This document shows positions 25,838 through 34,875 of a stretch of 64,000 nucleotides of DNA, one piece after another. The stretch is taken from assembly GCA_965203255.1 (NCBI GenBank), contig OZ241882.1:5642001-5706000 (forward strand), read 5' to 3'. Under the pieces are notes generated by a model, which ran no database searches, was not told the origin of the DNA, and saw nothing but the letters and a program-made list of their open reading frames with translations. Origin of the DNA: JAPOUP01 sp965203255 (lineage in GTDB: Bacteria > Pseudomonadota > Alphaproteobacteria > Rhodobacterales > Rhodobacteraceae). Each line of letters begins with the position of its first letter. Within the stretch, counting starts at the first letter, position 1. The position numbers and the translations under genes were made by a program.

Positions 25838-26569
25838 TCAGTCTCCATTGACGGGTTCTGGCACCCTGGCAGGGGCGAGTTCCATTTTTCCTGCAAGAAT
25901 CTCGCGAAGTCTGGCTTCGAATGCCGCTATATCGAATCTGGGATTTGCATCAAAGGCTGCGCCGACGGTTGCGGGATTGAATTGAAGCCCCAAAGCGCGG
26001 TAGGCGGGTTCCAGTGCCATGCGAACGGCCTCCGCATCCCGAAGCATCACGATTGCGCTGAGATGATAACCGTGCCGGATCTGTCGCTGCCCGAGCCCAG
26101 CGATCTTGCGGCCCTCCGACGAGATGGACTGGGGCCCCGGGCAGTATTCGCCCGGAACCGGGCCGTGCACCGGGTCAATGCCTCCGCTGCGCAGCGCATC
26201 GGCCAGTATCCGGGCAAAGACGGCAAATCGTGTCATTGCAGTAATGCGGGAGTTCGGGTGGTTCGCGATAAGGTCGATTACAACGGTACCCGGACCGTAG
26301 ACGGCCAGATGCCCGCCCGCCGACCGCAGGACAGGTTCAAACCTGCAGAGACGCACCACCGACCTGGCGGTTTCGTAGCCCGGCCGTATACTGTCCAGCC
26401 GCGAAAACGCAGCGGTCGCATGGGGACGGTAGAGGCGCAGTGCGCCACGGCCCCCCCCCCCCCCCCCCGATCCCAAACCAGTCAACTGCTCGCGAATGAA
26501 CCGCATGTCCCCGGTTGGGTCTCGATCTGGAAGCTCCATAGGCTCGAACTGAACGCCGAACACAGACAT
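25838..26569 (-). CDS. Lipoate-protein ligase A-like protein
   Basis: 243 residues from ATG 26569, four bases after the stop of the broken aldolase gene. The biotin/lipoate ligase fold is indicated by VLRSAGGHLAVYGPGTVVIDLI (cf. RSGGGAV..GPG), ISSEGRKIAGLGQRQIRHG (the Lys that contacts lipoyl-AMP) and YHLSAIVMLRDAE. Most of the N-terminal part is in keeping with family members, but it contains a six-Gly run encoded by an 18-G tract on the coding strand. Any length change not divisible by three would kill the protein. A role inside a sugar locus is unclear; it may load lipoate or octanoate, or be a relative with another acyl substrate. Confidence 0.7.
   Translation of the reverse strand: MSVFGVQFEPMELPDRDPTGDMRFIREQLTGLGSGGGGGGRGALRLYRPHATAAFSRLDSIRPGYETARSVVRLCRFEPVLRSAGGHLAVYGPGTVVIDLIANHPNSRITAMTRFAVFARILADALRSGGIDPVHGPVPGEYCPGPQSISSEGRKIAGLGQRQIRHGYHLSAIVMLRDAEAVRMALEPAYRALGLQFNPATVGAAFDANPRFDIAAFEARLREILAGKMELAPARVPEPVNGD
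26451..26468. repeat. 18-base homopolymer inside the ligase gene
   Basis: An uninterrupted run of 18 C on the plus strand (18 G on the coding strand) in the N-terminal third of the lipoate-ligase-like gene. At the present length the gene is in frame. Such tracts slip readily in replication and are also error-prone in sequencing. Confidence 0.9.
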
Positions 26570-26573
26570 CTGG

Positions 26574-26761
26574 TCAGGCCAGCATTCCTGAGATGCCGTT
26601 TTGGCGGAGTTTGTCGGCCGTATCGGCAACCATACGGCGGCCTTCGGCCATGGCGTCTTCGAGCTGACGATCATCTTCGGACCATACTGCCTCTATGCCG
26701 GAGCGAAAGGCGTGGCGCAGGTCTGTGTCGGCGTTAGACCTGTGCACGCCTGCGCCTTGTG
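26574..26761 (-). pseudogene. Class II (FbaA/KbaY-type) aldolase, 3' fragment
   Basis: Reads AQGAGVHRSNADTDLRHA then FRSGIEAVWSEDDRQLEDA and ends in KLRQNGISGMLA. The NADTDLR motif is the diagnostic end of class II ketose-bisphosphate aldolases (VN.DTDLR). The 5' part lies beyond the IS at 26762-28495. The stop is 4 bases before the ligase start, so the aldolase headed this operon before the insertion. Confidence 0.8.
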
Positions 26762-28495
26762 CAGAAATTCCCACCAGTGAAATTCCGGTCCGGTTTCCGG
26801 CGGATTGCGGGCGTCGGCGGCGGATTCGGGCGGAATCCGGGCGTGCGGGGGCGTCCGGCGGCGTTCCGGTGGAAATAAGGGATGTGTCGCGGGTCTGCCC
26901 CTGGGGCGGTTCGGTCGGGCGTTCAGGCGCGCCCGGGCGCCCCGCGCCGCGGCGGCGACCGTCCGGACGGTCCGGCGACGTTCAGGGCCACAGGCGCGTG
27001 CCCGTGGGTCAGGGCGGCGTAGAGTGTCCGCCAGTCGGGGACCGGGAAGTCGTGGAAGTATGACCGGGTTCTCTCGCGGAGGTACCTCAGCCGCCCCCTC
27101 GCCTCCAGCGCGGCGGCGAACACCCTGCAGGAGGCGGCCTCGATCTGGTCCGTGAGGAAGGCGAGCATCATCGTCATGGCGAGCACGGTGGTCAGGTGCC
27201 GCTTTCCATGCCCGAAGCTGTGCTCGAAGTGGTAGCCCTGGTTCTTCAGCGTGTTGAACGTCTCGTTCTCTATCCGCCATCGGGAGCGGGCGGCGCGCAT
27301 GACCGGCATGAGGCTGTCGCTGTCGACGGGAAGGTCGGTGACCCAGGAGAACCTCCGCTGCTTCTCCTCCACCCGGTGGGTCGGGTCGTCCGGGCCGCGG
27401 TGGTGCTTCGCGATGTATGTCCTCTTGATGACCGTCTCCCGGTATTCGATGACGTTGACCCTGATGTCGGGATGGGAGGCGTTGACTGGCGCACCGTTCA
27501 GGTAGCGGAAGTCGTGCCGGGTGCCGTCGGCGTCGGTGAACCGGGCGGTGCGGGTGTCGGGGCTGGCGTCGAGGCTGGCGAACAGCAGCGCGTGGTCGCC
27601 GGGTTTCGCGCCGAGGATGAAGCGGAGGCCGTGCCGCCGCAGGCGGGCGATGTGGGGCCCGTTGGAGGCGAGGCCGTCCTGCAGGACGATGGCCTTCAGG
27701 TGCGGATGCTCCCGCCGGAGGTCGTCGATGAACCGCGCGGCGGCGTTGCGCTCGCAGTCGTTCCTCCTGTCCCCGTCGGTCCTGGCGATCGGCTCCGGGG
27801 CCAGCGGCAGCACCTCGCGGCGTTCCGGGTGGCAGACCACGGCGGCGAGCATGCTGTGCGAGTAGGTCCTCGATCCATCACTGCGGCGGGCGACGCAGCA
27901 GTGGTCGCAGTGGACGGATTTCGAGCTGAAGTAGCCGGTGCCGTCAATCGAGATCAGGTAGTGGCCGTCGAAAACCGGCTGGTCCTCCAGCACCCTGCCG
28001 CGCTGCAGCCTCGCGAACAGGGTCCTGAACGCCGGGCGCAGCTGCCTGGGGTCGACCGTGTCGAGGCGTTTCCGCATGGCGGAGTCGCAGGGCGCCGCCG
28101 CGATCCCGAACAGCGTCCGGAGGTTCCCGCGGACGATGGCGTCCCTGCGGCTGTCCCTGTCGAACTGCAGGAGCGACGGATATTTGAGCGAGAACATCGC
28201 GAACGCCGACATGAGGTGGTCCGCGAGGCTGAACCGGCGCCCGTCCACCGGATCGTCGATCCTGCCGAAGCATTCCGCAAGCGCCCTGATCAGCCCGGGC
28301 CTGCCGAGGTCCTTCCGAAACCGCATCGTCCCAACTCCCGTCATCGAAGTCAACACCGGTTGCGGTAAGGGCCCCAGCCTATGATGTCCAGAGGATTCCG
28401 GGCGGTTTCCAGTCGTCTGGAAGGAAAAGTCTACGAAACCCGGTTCACGGAAGCCCAAGGAATACAGGGTCCGGAAGGGCTGGTGGGAATTGCTG
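26762..28495 (-). mobile_element. IS4-like element inserted in aldolase gene
   Basis: Ends: CAGAAATTCCCACCAG from 26762 and, inverted, CAGCAATTCCCACCAG from 28495. An exact 9-bp duplication, CGCCTTGTG, flanks it (26753-26761 and 28496-28504). Length 1734 bp with one transposase gene on the minus strand. Clean ends and duplication mark it as intact and relatively recent. Family assignment (IS4 against the ISNCY group) is uncertain. Confidence 0.85.
26923..28344 (-). CDS. DDE transposase of the IS4-like element
   Basis: 473 residues if started at ATG 28344 (28326 is possible; the frame stays open to 28458). N-terminal DNA-binding part: IDDPVDGRRFSLADHLMSA, FSLKYPSLLQFDRD. Catalytic residues: Asp in YLISIDGTGYFSS, Asp in AIVLQDGLASNGPH, and Glu in RWRIENETFNTLKNQGYHFE, the last resembling the Y-(2)-R-(3)-E-(6)-K signature of IS4-type enzymes. 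No frameshift or stop is seen, so it may be active. The C-terminus is rich in Pro, Gly and Arg. Confidence 0.82.
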   Translation of the reverse strand: MTGVGTMRFRKDLGRPGLIRALAECFGRIDDPVDGRRFSLADHLMSAFAMFSLKYPSLLQFDRDSRRDAIVRGNLRTLFGIAAAPCDSAMRKRLDTVDPRQLRPAFRTLFARLQRGRVLEDQPVFDGHYLISIDGTGYFSSKSVHCDHCCVARRSDGSRTYSHSMLAAVVCHPERREVLPLAPEPIARTDGDRRNDCERNAAARFIDDLRREHPHLKAIVLQDGLASNGPHIARLRRHGLRFILGAKPGDHALLFASLDASPDTRTARFTDADGTRHDFRYLNGAPVNASHPDIRVNVIEYRETVIKRTYIAKHHRGPDDPTHRVEEKQRRFSWVTDLPVDSDSLMPVMRAARSRWRIENETFNTLKNQGYHFEHSFGHGKRHLTTVLAMTMMLAFLTDQIEAASCRVFAAALEARGRLRYLRERTRSYFHDFPVPDWRTLYAALTHGHAPVALNVAGPSGRSPPRRGAPGRA

Positions 28496-28800
28496 CGCCT
28501 TGTGCGGCAGTGATATCGGCTTCGGAACGGCCCGACGCGCCGTGCAGCGCCAGTGGTATGACGGTTGCCTCCCGGATCGCCTCAATTCGGGCGATATCAA
28601 GCGGAGGAACCTGCCGCTCACTGTACCGTGGACAATTCCTGCGGATACAGCAAGCGTGTCGACTCCGGTTTCGCGTATAAAGCGGTCGGCTTCGCCAACA
28701 TCTGTGATGTAGTCGTCCCAGTTCACTTCCTGTCCAGCATCCGGGATGCGGCCCAGCTCTGCCTCGACCGTACCCCGTTGATATGTTGTGGCTCATGCAC
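28496..28800 (-). pseudogene. Class II aldolase, 5' part with frameshifts
   Basis: One frame reads TVEAELGRIPDAGQEVNWDD then TDVGEADRFIRETGVD and LAVSAGIVHGTVSG; a second frame continues LDIARIEAIREATVIPLAL, HGASGRSEADITAAQGA. This is the order of class II ketose-bisphosphate aldolases (VEAELG, VDTLAV..G..HG, LALHG.SG...ED). The frame change lies at about 28600-28615. The N-terminus upstream of about 28800 is not recognisable. So the gene was already decaying, or decayed after the IS insertion that split it. Confidence 0.75.
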
Positions 28801-29083
28801 CTTCGGCACGCTGGCTGGATAGTTCCAACTCCAGATCGGAGTTCACGAAACCGTGCGGTTCGGGAAAGGTCAATTGCGCCTGAAGGCTTATGCAAGGGGC
28901 ATCCCCGCTTGTGAAGAGGTCAGATTTGCTGGATGTGCGCATATCCCTACATTTCGCCGCCACTTTCGAGCGGGTCATTCCTATGGCGCACCGTCATTGG
29001 GATCTACGCTGTGGAATCATTTCTGGCACCTTATCCAGCGTGAAGATAAACCAACCGAGATCCTTGGTTTCGGGATTTGGTCA

Positions 29084-29881
29084 ATGCTTTCAATCTTCAG
29101 AATGCCATGTGAGGTCGCGGCGAGCATTAAGGTTGTGTTCTGCGATATTGACGACACGATAACGACCGAAGGCCGACTGACCGGCACCGCCTATCAGGCT
29201 CTTGAAGATCTTGAACGTGCAGGGATTGCTGTGGCGCCAATTACTGGGCGCCCCGCAGGCTGGTGCGATATGATCGCCCGCTTCTGGCCGGTAAGGGGTG
29301 TAGTGGGGGAAAATGGCGCCTTCTACTATTCCTATGATTTCACGCAGCGGAAAATGATCCGCAAACTGCAGCCGATTGTTGCCGAGCACGTGGTGCGCAC
29401 AAATCGTTTCGACCGCATCAAGGCACGCATTGCAGCCGAGGTGCCAGGAGCTACGGTTTCGGCCGACCAGTCATTCAGAATTTCGGATCTCGCCATTGAC
29501 CATTGCGAGGATGTGGACCCACTGCCAATGGAAGAGGTTGCGCACATTGAAAGGATCTTCCTTGAGGAAGGTGCTATCGCGAAAGTCTCATCCATTCACG
29601 TTAACGGTTGGTTTGGGGAGTATGACAAACTGTCCATTTCAAGGAGTTTCGCAACTGACATCCTCGGCCTGGACATCGAAGCTGCCAATGGGGAGATCAT
29701 TTTTGTTGGCGATAGCCCCAACGATGAACCGATGTTTGGATTCTTCAAGAATTCATGCGGTGTTGCAAACGTGCGAGCCTTCGCATCCAGACTCGGTTCG
29801 GCACCCAAGTGGGTTGCTGACAGTGAAGGTGGGGCCGGGTTCGCACAGATCGTCCGTCATATCCTGTCTTCACGGAACTGA
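29084..29881 (+). CDS. HAD-family phosphatase (Cof/SPP-like)
   Basis: About 265 residues; start at ATG 29084 or 29102, since motif I must be near the N-terminus and the frame runs open back to 28853. Motif I VVFCDIDDTITTEGRL (two Asp), motif II PITGRPAGW, a Lys in the KVSSIHVNGWFG region, and motif IV IIFVGDSPNDEPMFGFF. The GENGAFYYSYDF segment is typical of the C2-cap sucrose-phosphate and mannosyl-3-phosphoglycerate phosphatase group. It probably removes phosphate from a sugar phosphate, in keeping with its position beside the sugar cluster. Confidence 0.87.
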   Translation: MLSIFRMPCEVAASIKVVFCDIDDTITTEGRLTGTAYQALEDLERAGIAVAPITGRPAGWCDMIARFWPVRGVVGENGAFYYSYDFTQRKMIRKLQPIVAEHVVRTNRFDRIKARIAAEVPGATVSADQSFRISDLAIDHCEDVDPLPMEEVAHIERIFLEEGAIAKVSSIHVNGWFGEYDKLSISRSFATDILGLDIEAANGEIIFVGDSPNDEPMFGFFKNSCGVANVRAFASRLGSAPKWVADSEGGAGFAQIVRHILSSRN

Positions 29882-30039
29882 GTCTACCGATGGTCGAGGC
29901 GAGCGACATACTGGACGTAAATCCATTTGAGTTGAAGCATCTGTCTAGAACCATAATGCTGGGTGGCCTTAACTTAAGGACCTGTAAACGAATTCGCTCC
30001 GCGATTCCTCCGCAAATTCGGACGCAGTAATCCGGCGGG

Positions 30040-30320
30040 CTATCTGAGGGCGCGACCCGTCTCTGGGTCGAAAATCCGAACACGATTGGTGTCCGGCCGC
30101 AGCCGAATGGTACTTCCATTGTGAATGCCGCTGGCTTCCTTGAAGACCGCGCAGACCTTGGTCTGACCCATCAGTGCGTACATCTGGAAATCCGGCCCGG
30201 TCGGTTCGACGACTTCAACAGCAAACGGTGCGCCTGATTCTCCTATCAAGAGGTGCTTGGGACGAAAGCCAAGAACCAGTTCTTGAATAGGAGTTCGACT
30301 GACTGGAAATGCCTCCTATT
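30040..30320 (-). pseudogene. ABC transporter ATPase, 3' fragment
   Basis: The frame reads LVLGFRPKHLLIGESG, AVEVVEPTGPDFQMYALMG, TIRLRPDTNRVRIFDPETG and stops at 30040. This is the C-terminal TOBE domain of a UgpC/MalK-type ATPase (GFRPEHL..., VE..G....). All nucleotide-binding motifs are missing and an in-frame stop lies upstream at about 30325. The fragment ends directly beside tRNA-Ala, so a deletion or integration event at the tRNA may have removed the rest of a second sugar transporter. Confidence 0.7.
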
Positions 30321-30356
30321 GGGCGAGGCCCCAACAAAGTCCTGATGTACCTGAAT

Positions 30357-30432
<76 letters not shown>

Positions 30433-30684
30433 AACAGTGATGGCCAATTGTCAATGCCACGGTCGGGTTATATTTCCGGGGATGGGATAGTTCAAGAAGG
30501 AAATTCCCGCACTTCGGCCAAAGGGACTGCTGTGGGGCTTGGACTCTTCACCAATACCACAAAGGTACACCTCCGCAATTGGTCGTCTTGGGATGCAATT
30601 GCGAAGACGATTGTGGAGCGACCTGACTGCTTGGCAAACGCATTGCGGTTCGCCAGACGATCACAGCGGTCATACCAATTCATA

Positions 30685-31918
30685 CCAAACCAAATTAATA
30701 ATGTACCCAGAACAAAGATTGAACATCATGCTGTGTGACACGGCAATATTCTGCGTGTGACCGGTGCCGCCGTCCTGTATTCTGTGTCTGGGAAACAGGC
30801 AGAAGGAGAACGGCATGCCAGCGAAAGTCATGGTCCGGCGCACCGACCACACACCCGGTCAGTTACGGGAGCTGGCCCGGAAACACAGGTTCCGCGACTG
30901 CCGCCGCCGGATGCGCGCCATTGCCCTGGTCATGGAGGACGGGCTGTCCAGGGCCGCGGTGGCCTCCGGCGCAGGCGTCGGCGCCCGGACGCTCCGCGAC
31001 TGGATCGTCCGGTACAACGCCGACGGCCTGGACGGCCTGCGGGACGCCGCCCGCCCGGGGGCGCCGCCGAAGCTGGAAAGCGGGCAGGCGGAGGAGGTCG
31101 CGTCGTGGCTGGATGAGGGGCCGGACCCCGACGCGGGCGGGCCGTCGCGCTGGACCGTCGCCGACGTCCGGAAGCGGATCGCGGACAGCTTCGGGGTGGC
31201 GTACACGCTGGAGGGCGCGCGCCGGCTGGTGCGGAGGCTGGGCTTCCGGCACATGTCCCCGCGGCCCGTCCACCCGAGGGCGGACCCCGCCGCCCGGGAG
31301 GGATTCCGCAGGGATTCCGTCCGGTTGGCGCGTGAGGCGGTGCCCGACGGCGTCGCCCCGGAGGATGTCCTGGTGTACTTCCAGGACGAGGCCCGCATCG
31401 GCCAGAAGGGCATGCTGTCAAGGGTCTGGGCGAGGAAGGGGACGCGCCCACGCGTCGCGCGGGACCACCGGTACGGATACGTGTACCTGTTCTCCGCCGC
31501 CTGCCCCGAGACCGGCGACGCGGTCGGGCATGTGTGCGGCAGGGCCAACACCGGGGAGACGGACCGGCACCTCCGGGAGATCGGGGAGCGGGTCCCCGCC
31601 GGACGGCACGCGCTGGTGGTCCTCGACGGAGCGGGCTGGCACCGGTCGAGGGACCTGGTGACCCCCGCCAACGTCTCCCTGCTCAGGCTGCCGCCCTACA
31701 GCCCGGAGCTGAACCCGGTCGAGACCCTGTTCTCCGTCCTGAAGCACCGCCATTTCGCCAACCGGGTGTTCGGAAGCGCGGAGCATGTCAGGGAGGTGGT
31801 CGAGCATGTCTGGGACGCCTTCATCCGCCGGAAGGGGGAGGTCACGCGGATCACCACGAGGGAATGGGCGGTGCCGTGAGATCCGGGACGCCTATCGGTG
31901 ATTATTTATTTGGTTTGG
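30685..31918 (+). mobile_element. IS630-family element, intact
   Basis: Ends CCAAACCAAATTAATAATG at 30685 and, inverted, CCAAACCAAATAAATAATC at 31918, each flanked by TA (30683-30684, 31919-31920), the target duplication of IS630/Tc1-type elements. Length 1234 bp. The AT-rich ends contrast with a very GC-rich transposase gene. It separates the FYDLN gene from tRNA-Ala. Confidence 0.87.
30815..31879 (+). CDS. IS630-family transposase
   Basis: 354 residues from ATG 30815 (AGAAGGAG 6 bases upstream). N-terminal helix-turn-helix (CRRRMRAIALVMEDGLSRAA, GARTLRDWIVRYNADGLDGL) and winged domain, then the DDE core: LVYFQDEARIGQKGML (Asp), LVVLDGAGWHRS (Asp) and YSPELNPVETLFSVLKHR (Glu). No interruption, so this is the one clearly complete IS630 enzyme of the window. 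It belongs to a different subgroup from the two split IS630 copies at 36.6-44.5 kb. Confidence 0.92.
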   Translation: MPAKVMVRRTDHTPGQLRELARKHRFRDCRRRMRAIALVMEDGLSRAAVASGAGVGARTLRDWIVRYNADGLDGLRDAARPGAPPKLESGQAEEVASWLDEGPDPDAGGPSRWTVADVRKRIADSFGVAYTLEGARRLVRRLGFRHMSPRPVHPRADPAAREGFRRDSVRLAREAVPDGVAPEDVLVYFQDEARIGQKGMLSRVWARKGTRPRVARDHRYGYVYLFSAACPETGDAVGHVCGRANTGETDRHLREIGERVPAGRHALVVLDGAGWHRSRDLVTPANVSLLRLPPYSPELNPVETLFSVLKHRHFANRVFGSAEHVREVVEHVWDAFIRRKGEVTRITTREWAVP

Positions 31919-32230
31919 TATCAGTTGATCCAAGCCCGCAACCCGTTCGGCTGGACACTGATCGTTTGGCTAGGCTAGAGGCTCGGTCCATTCCCTGCCG
32001 TCAATGCTGCACTCCGGGACCAATGCAGTCGGAAACCAAAGTTCGCCCAAGGGGCAGCAATGCCATGATGGTGACGCTGACCGCCTGTGGATTCGCCGGT
32101 CGTGACATCTGGCCCTTAGCTGACCCGTCGGTGTCTAACGGGAACGGCGCTGAAACTCAGGCATCTGACATCAGGACTGCTGAACTGGCCCGGGAAACGC
32201 AACGGCAATCGATGTGTTTGCAATCTGGGT
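31919..32230. other. No supported gene
   Basis: About 310 bases between the IS630 right end and the FYDLN stop. It is probably the original spacer between the FYDLN gene and tRNA-Ala. No aroA start is seen, although aroA often follows FYDLN genes in related genomes. Confidence 0.4.
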
Positions 32231-32551
32231 CTAGCTCTCATCCTCATCCGTCGCGACATCAGCGATCTCATCCAATGAAACACTGTCCTCGTCGTCTTCC
32301 AGAAGCTCGTCATCGACCTGGACGGTTCCCTTGCCCGAACCTTTCTCACCGTCACCATCATCCACTAGGCTCAGCCCGTCTTCGTCGGAGTCCTCGGATT
32401 TTCCGGAAATCTCTATTCTAGGCTTGGTGCCGGCTTCGAGCGGCACGATTTCTCCGGTGTATGGGCTAATGATCGGATCCTTGCCCAGATCATAGAATCG
32501 TTTGCCAGTCTCGGGGCAAACGCGCTTGGTTCCCCATTCTTCCTTGGGCAT
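32231..32551 (-). CDS. FYDLN acid domain protein (TIGR02300)
   Basis: 106 residues. The N-terminus (KRVCPETGKRFYDLGKDPII then PYTGEIVPLE) is the FYDLN domain with a Cys pair partner region, and the C-terminal half is strongly acidic (EDSDEDGLSLVDDGDGE, LLEDDEDS, TDEDES). The family is nearly confined to Alphaproteobacteria; its function is unknown. In relatives it lies between tRNA-Ala/aroA and a DUF45 metallopeptidase gene in opposite orientation, the arrangement seen here apart from the IS630 insertion. Confidence 0.92.
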   Translation of the reverse strand: MPKEEWGTKRVCPETGKRFYDLGKDPIISPYTGEIVPLEAGTKPRIEISGKSEDSDEDGLSLVDDGDGEKGSGKGTVQVDDELLEDDEDSVSLDEIADVATDEDES

Positions 32552-32718
32552 GTGGGTAGTCCCCTCAATTCTTCATATTTGCCAATCAAGCCCGCGCCAT
32601 CTGCCATAGCGGACAGGTACTGTCAAAGCATTTGAGATCGAAGTTGACGGCAAGTTTCAGGTGGTGGAAATCACTGGAAGGCTGTAGCGTACCTTACGCG
32701 AAATCACGAGTTCCGGCA

Positions 32719-33411
32719 ATGAAGCAGGTTTTTCTGAACGGTGATCCTTCCGTGGAGATCAACCTGCGCCGATCATCTCGTGCCAGAATGATCTCGCTGC
32801 GCGTTTCTGAACTCGATGGACAGGTAACATTGACGGTTCCTGATGCCTTGGACGTCAATCGGGCACTGGCCTTTGCGGAGGATAGGGTTGGCTGGATCCG
32901 AAAACAGCTGTCGCGTCGTACTGTGCCTGTTGAAGTTCGGTTCGGTGCGACCATTCCTGTCAGGGGGCGGGATATCTTGATCGCACCCGGATCGGGGACG
33001 AAGGCCGAGATACATGGTGGAAGACTGGTTGTTCCCCCTCAGCCAGACATGGTCACCTCCCGTGTAAAGGCATTTCTGAAAATCACCGCACGTTCTGAGT
33101 TTGCTGGTTCCTGTTCTCGGTACAGCGAAAGACTGGGCTTGCGTCACGGGAAAATAACGTTGCGTGACACAAGGTCACGTTGGGGGTCGTGCTCAGCCAA
33201 AGGGGATCTGATGTTTTCCTGGCGTTTGGCAATGGCACCGCCGAATGTGCTTGACTATGTCGCCGCCCATGAAGTGGCGCACCTTGCCGAGATGAACCAT
33301 TCTCCCGAATTCTGGGCAGTTGTGGCACGATTGTACCCCGAACACAAAGAGCCGCTGCTTTGGCTGAAATCCTGCGGCCGAAATCTCCATAGATACCGAT
33401 TCGGGGATTGA
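32719..33411 (+). CDS. DUF45/YgjP-like metallopeptidase
   Basis: 230 residues from ATG 32719; the frame is open earlier but homology begins at about FLNGDPSVEINLRRSSRARM. Zinc motif HEVAHLAEMNHSPEFW (about 185-200): the two His of HEVAH, the Glu, and a third His in NHSPEFW. The preceding RDTRSRWGSCSAKGDLMFSW is the family signature. Cytoplasmic; family members such as YgjP may have UTP-linked or protease roles that are not well defined. Confidence 0.9.
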   Translation: MKQVFLNGDPSVEINLRRSSRARMISLRVSELDGQVTLTVPDALDVNRALAFAEDRVGWIRKQLSRRTVPVEVRFGATIPVRGRDILIAPGSGTKAEIHGGRLVVPPQPDMVTSRVKAFLKITARSEFAGSCSRYSERLGLRHGKITLRDTRSRWGSCSAKGDLMFSWRLAMAPPNVLDYVAAHEVAHLAEMNHSPEFWAVVARLYPEHKEPLLWLKSCGRNLHRYRFGD

Positions 33412-33441
33412 CCGGAACGCAGCCGTCAGAGGCAGTTTGCA

Positions 33442-34092
33442 ATGTCGTTTCCATCTCGCCAGGGTGAAGCCTCCGGATCTTCTCACGAGTTGGTCTATCG
33501 TACGTTGCGTAGTCGAATTATGTGTGGGGAAGTACTTCCTGGCATGGCAATGACCATACGGGGGGTCGGCAAGAGGTTTGACGTTTCAATGACACCAGCG
33601 CGCGAAGCCCTGCGAAGGCTGGCGGCTGAAGGAGCATTGACACTGTCCGCTTCCGGACGGGTAAAGACGCCAGATCTGTCGAATGAGCGGATCGAAGAAT
33701 TGACAGCGATTCGGGCTCTGCTGGAGCCGGAATTGGCCAGCCGCGCCTTACCGCGTGCGCACTTTACACTGATAGATCGTCTTCAGACCATCAATTCGTC
33801 CATAAGTAAGGCGGTCGCCAATCGGGATGCGGTGGACTACATCCGGGCAAACCTTGATTTTCACCGTTCGCTATATCTCCGCGCTCAGGCACCCGCCATG
33901 TTGGCGATGGTAGAAACGGTTTGGTTGCAACTTGGACCCACGATGCGCAACCTCTACAGTCGCCTCGACCGGTCGGAAGTGCCAAGGCAACATGGTTCAA
34001 TTTTGGCAGCCCTGCGCACGGGTGATGAACTTGGTCTTCGTCTGGCGGTAAGGATAGATGTCACACAGGGGTTGCGTATGCTTGTCGGATAG
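33442..34092 (+). CDS. GntR family transcriptional regulator (FCD type)
   Basis: 216 residues. Winged helix at about 17-75: VYRTLRSRIMCGEVLPGMAM, RGVGKRFDVSMTPAREALRRL, AEGALTLSASGRVKTP. The C-terminal FCD effector domain (about 85-216) has the metal/acid-binding helix region ANLDFHRSLYLRAQAPAMLAM. FCD regulators usually sense a sugar acid or organic acid. It follows the metallopeptidase by 30 bases. Its targets are unknown; the paired palindromes at 16.8 kb are possible but not supported by proximity. Confidence 0.88.
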   Translation: MSFPSRQGEASGSSHELVYRTLRSRIMCGEVLPGMAMTIRGVGKRFDVSMTPAREALRRLAAEGALTLSASGRVKTPDLSNERIEELTAIRALLEPELASRALPRAHFTLIDRLQTINSSISKAVANRDAVDYIRANLDFHRSLYLRAQAPAMLAMVETVWLQLGPTMRNLYSRLDRSEVPRQHGSILAALRTGDELGLRLAVRIDVTQGLRMLVG

Positions 34093-34875
34093 TCGGACAG
34101 TTTGGATGGGTACTTGATCTCGGCAAACTGCATCCGGCGCCAGTTCATGGAGCCGATATTGTCATCACGAATAGGAAGAGTGGTCTTGTGCGGCTCAGTG
34201 GCTAGGTGGGGGCGTTGCCCCTAAGTTGCACCGCGATCCAGAAATGCAGACCTATTTTGCTTTGCCAAGCTGGGAGTCGCTCGATCTCAAGGCCCTGCAA
34301 TGCACATCTGCTTGGCATAGCCTTTCAAGTCATCAGGAAGAGCCGGGCAATTCTTCTTTCGTGGCGGAGAGAGGCGGCGTGTACAATGAGAATGACTCCA
34401 TGTTCTCCTCATGAAATGAAGAAATCCATGTATGTATGCCTGACAGCCATAGGACTGGCCTCATTCCACTTGCGGCGAATCGGGGCTGCCTGCGCCACTT
34501 CCGGTCGCACGCCTGAAGCAGGGTTGACTGCTCGGAAGCATGGCAAGCGTCGGATCCGACTTATAGCCTGAAGCGTTGACCGAGGACGTTATCGGGAATT
34601 CGGGGGCCGAAGGCGAGATACTGAAGCTTGGCAGCTTGCGACTGATGCTAGTATGCCGCTTTGGTTGCCCACGGCAGCAACCGCACCTGCCAATCTGGGA
34701 CCCAAGGCATCGCGTAATGATACTCGACGCTAGCGAGCACTACGGCGCATCAATGACGAACGAACGGCTGATGGTTGGCAGGCCGCATCGCTTCCGATGG
34801 ACTTTCGGGGATTTACAGGGTTGCGACAGGTATTCGGCGCGACGATGCGGAAGGATCAATCGGTCGTGAGCGAGC
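34093..34875. other. No supported gene
   Basis: About 780 bases after the GntR gene. Only short frames without domain matches. It probably contains the decayed upstream part of the Fic remnant that follows. Confidence 0.4.

Noticed and set aside
26762..26922. GC-rich repetitive stretch inside the IS4-like element as a separate repeat
   Set aside because: It is the 3' non-coding end of the IS; the repeats are short and imperfect.
31534..32421. Plus-strand frame overlapping the IS630 end and the FYDLN gene
   Set aside because: It is in another frame of the transposase and antisense to FYDLN; no homology.
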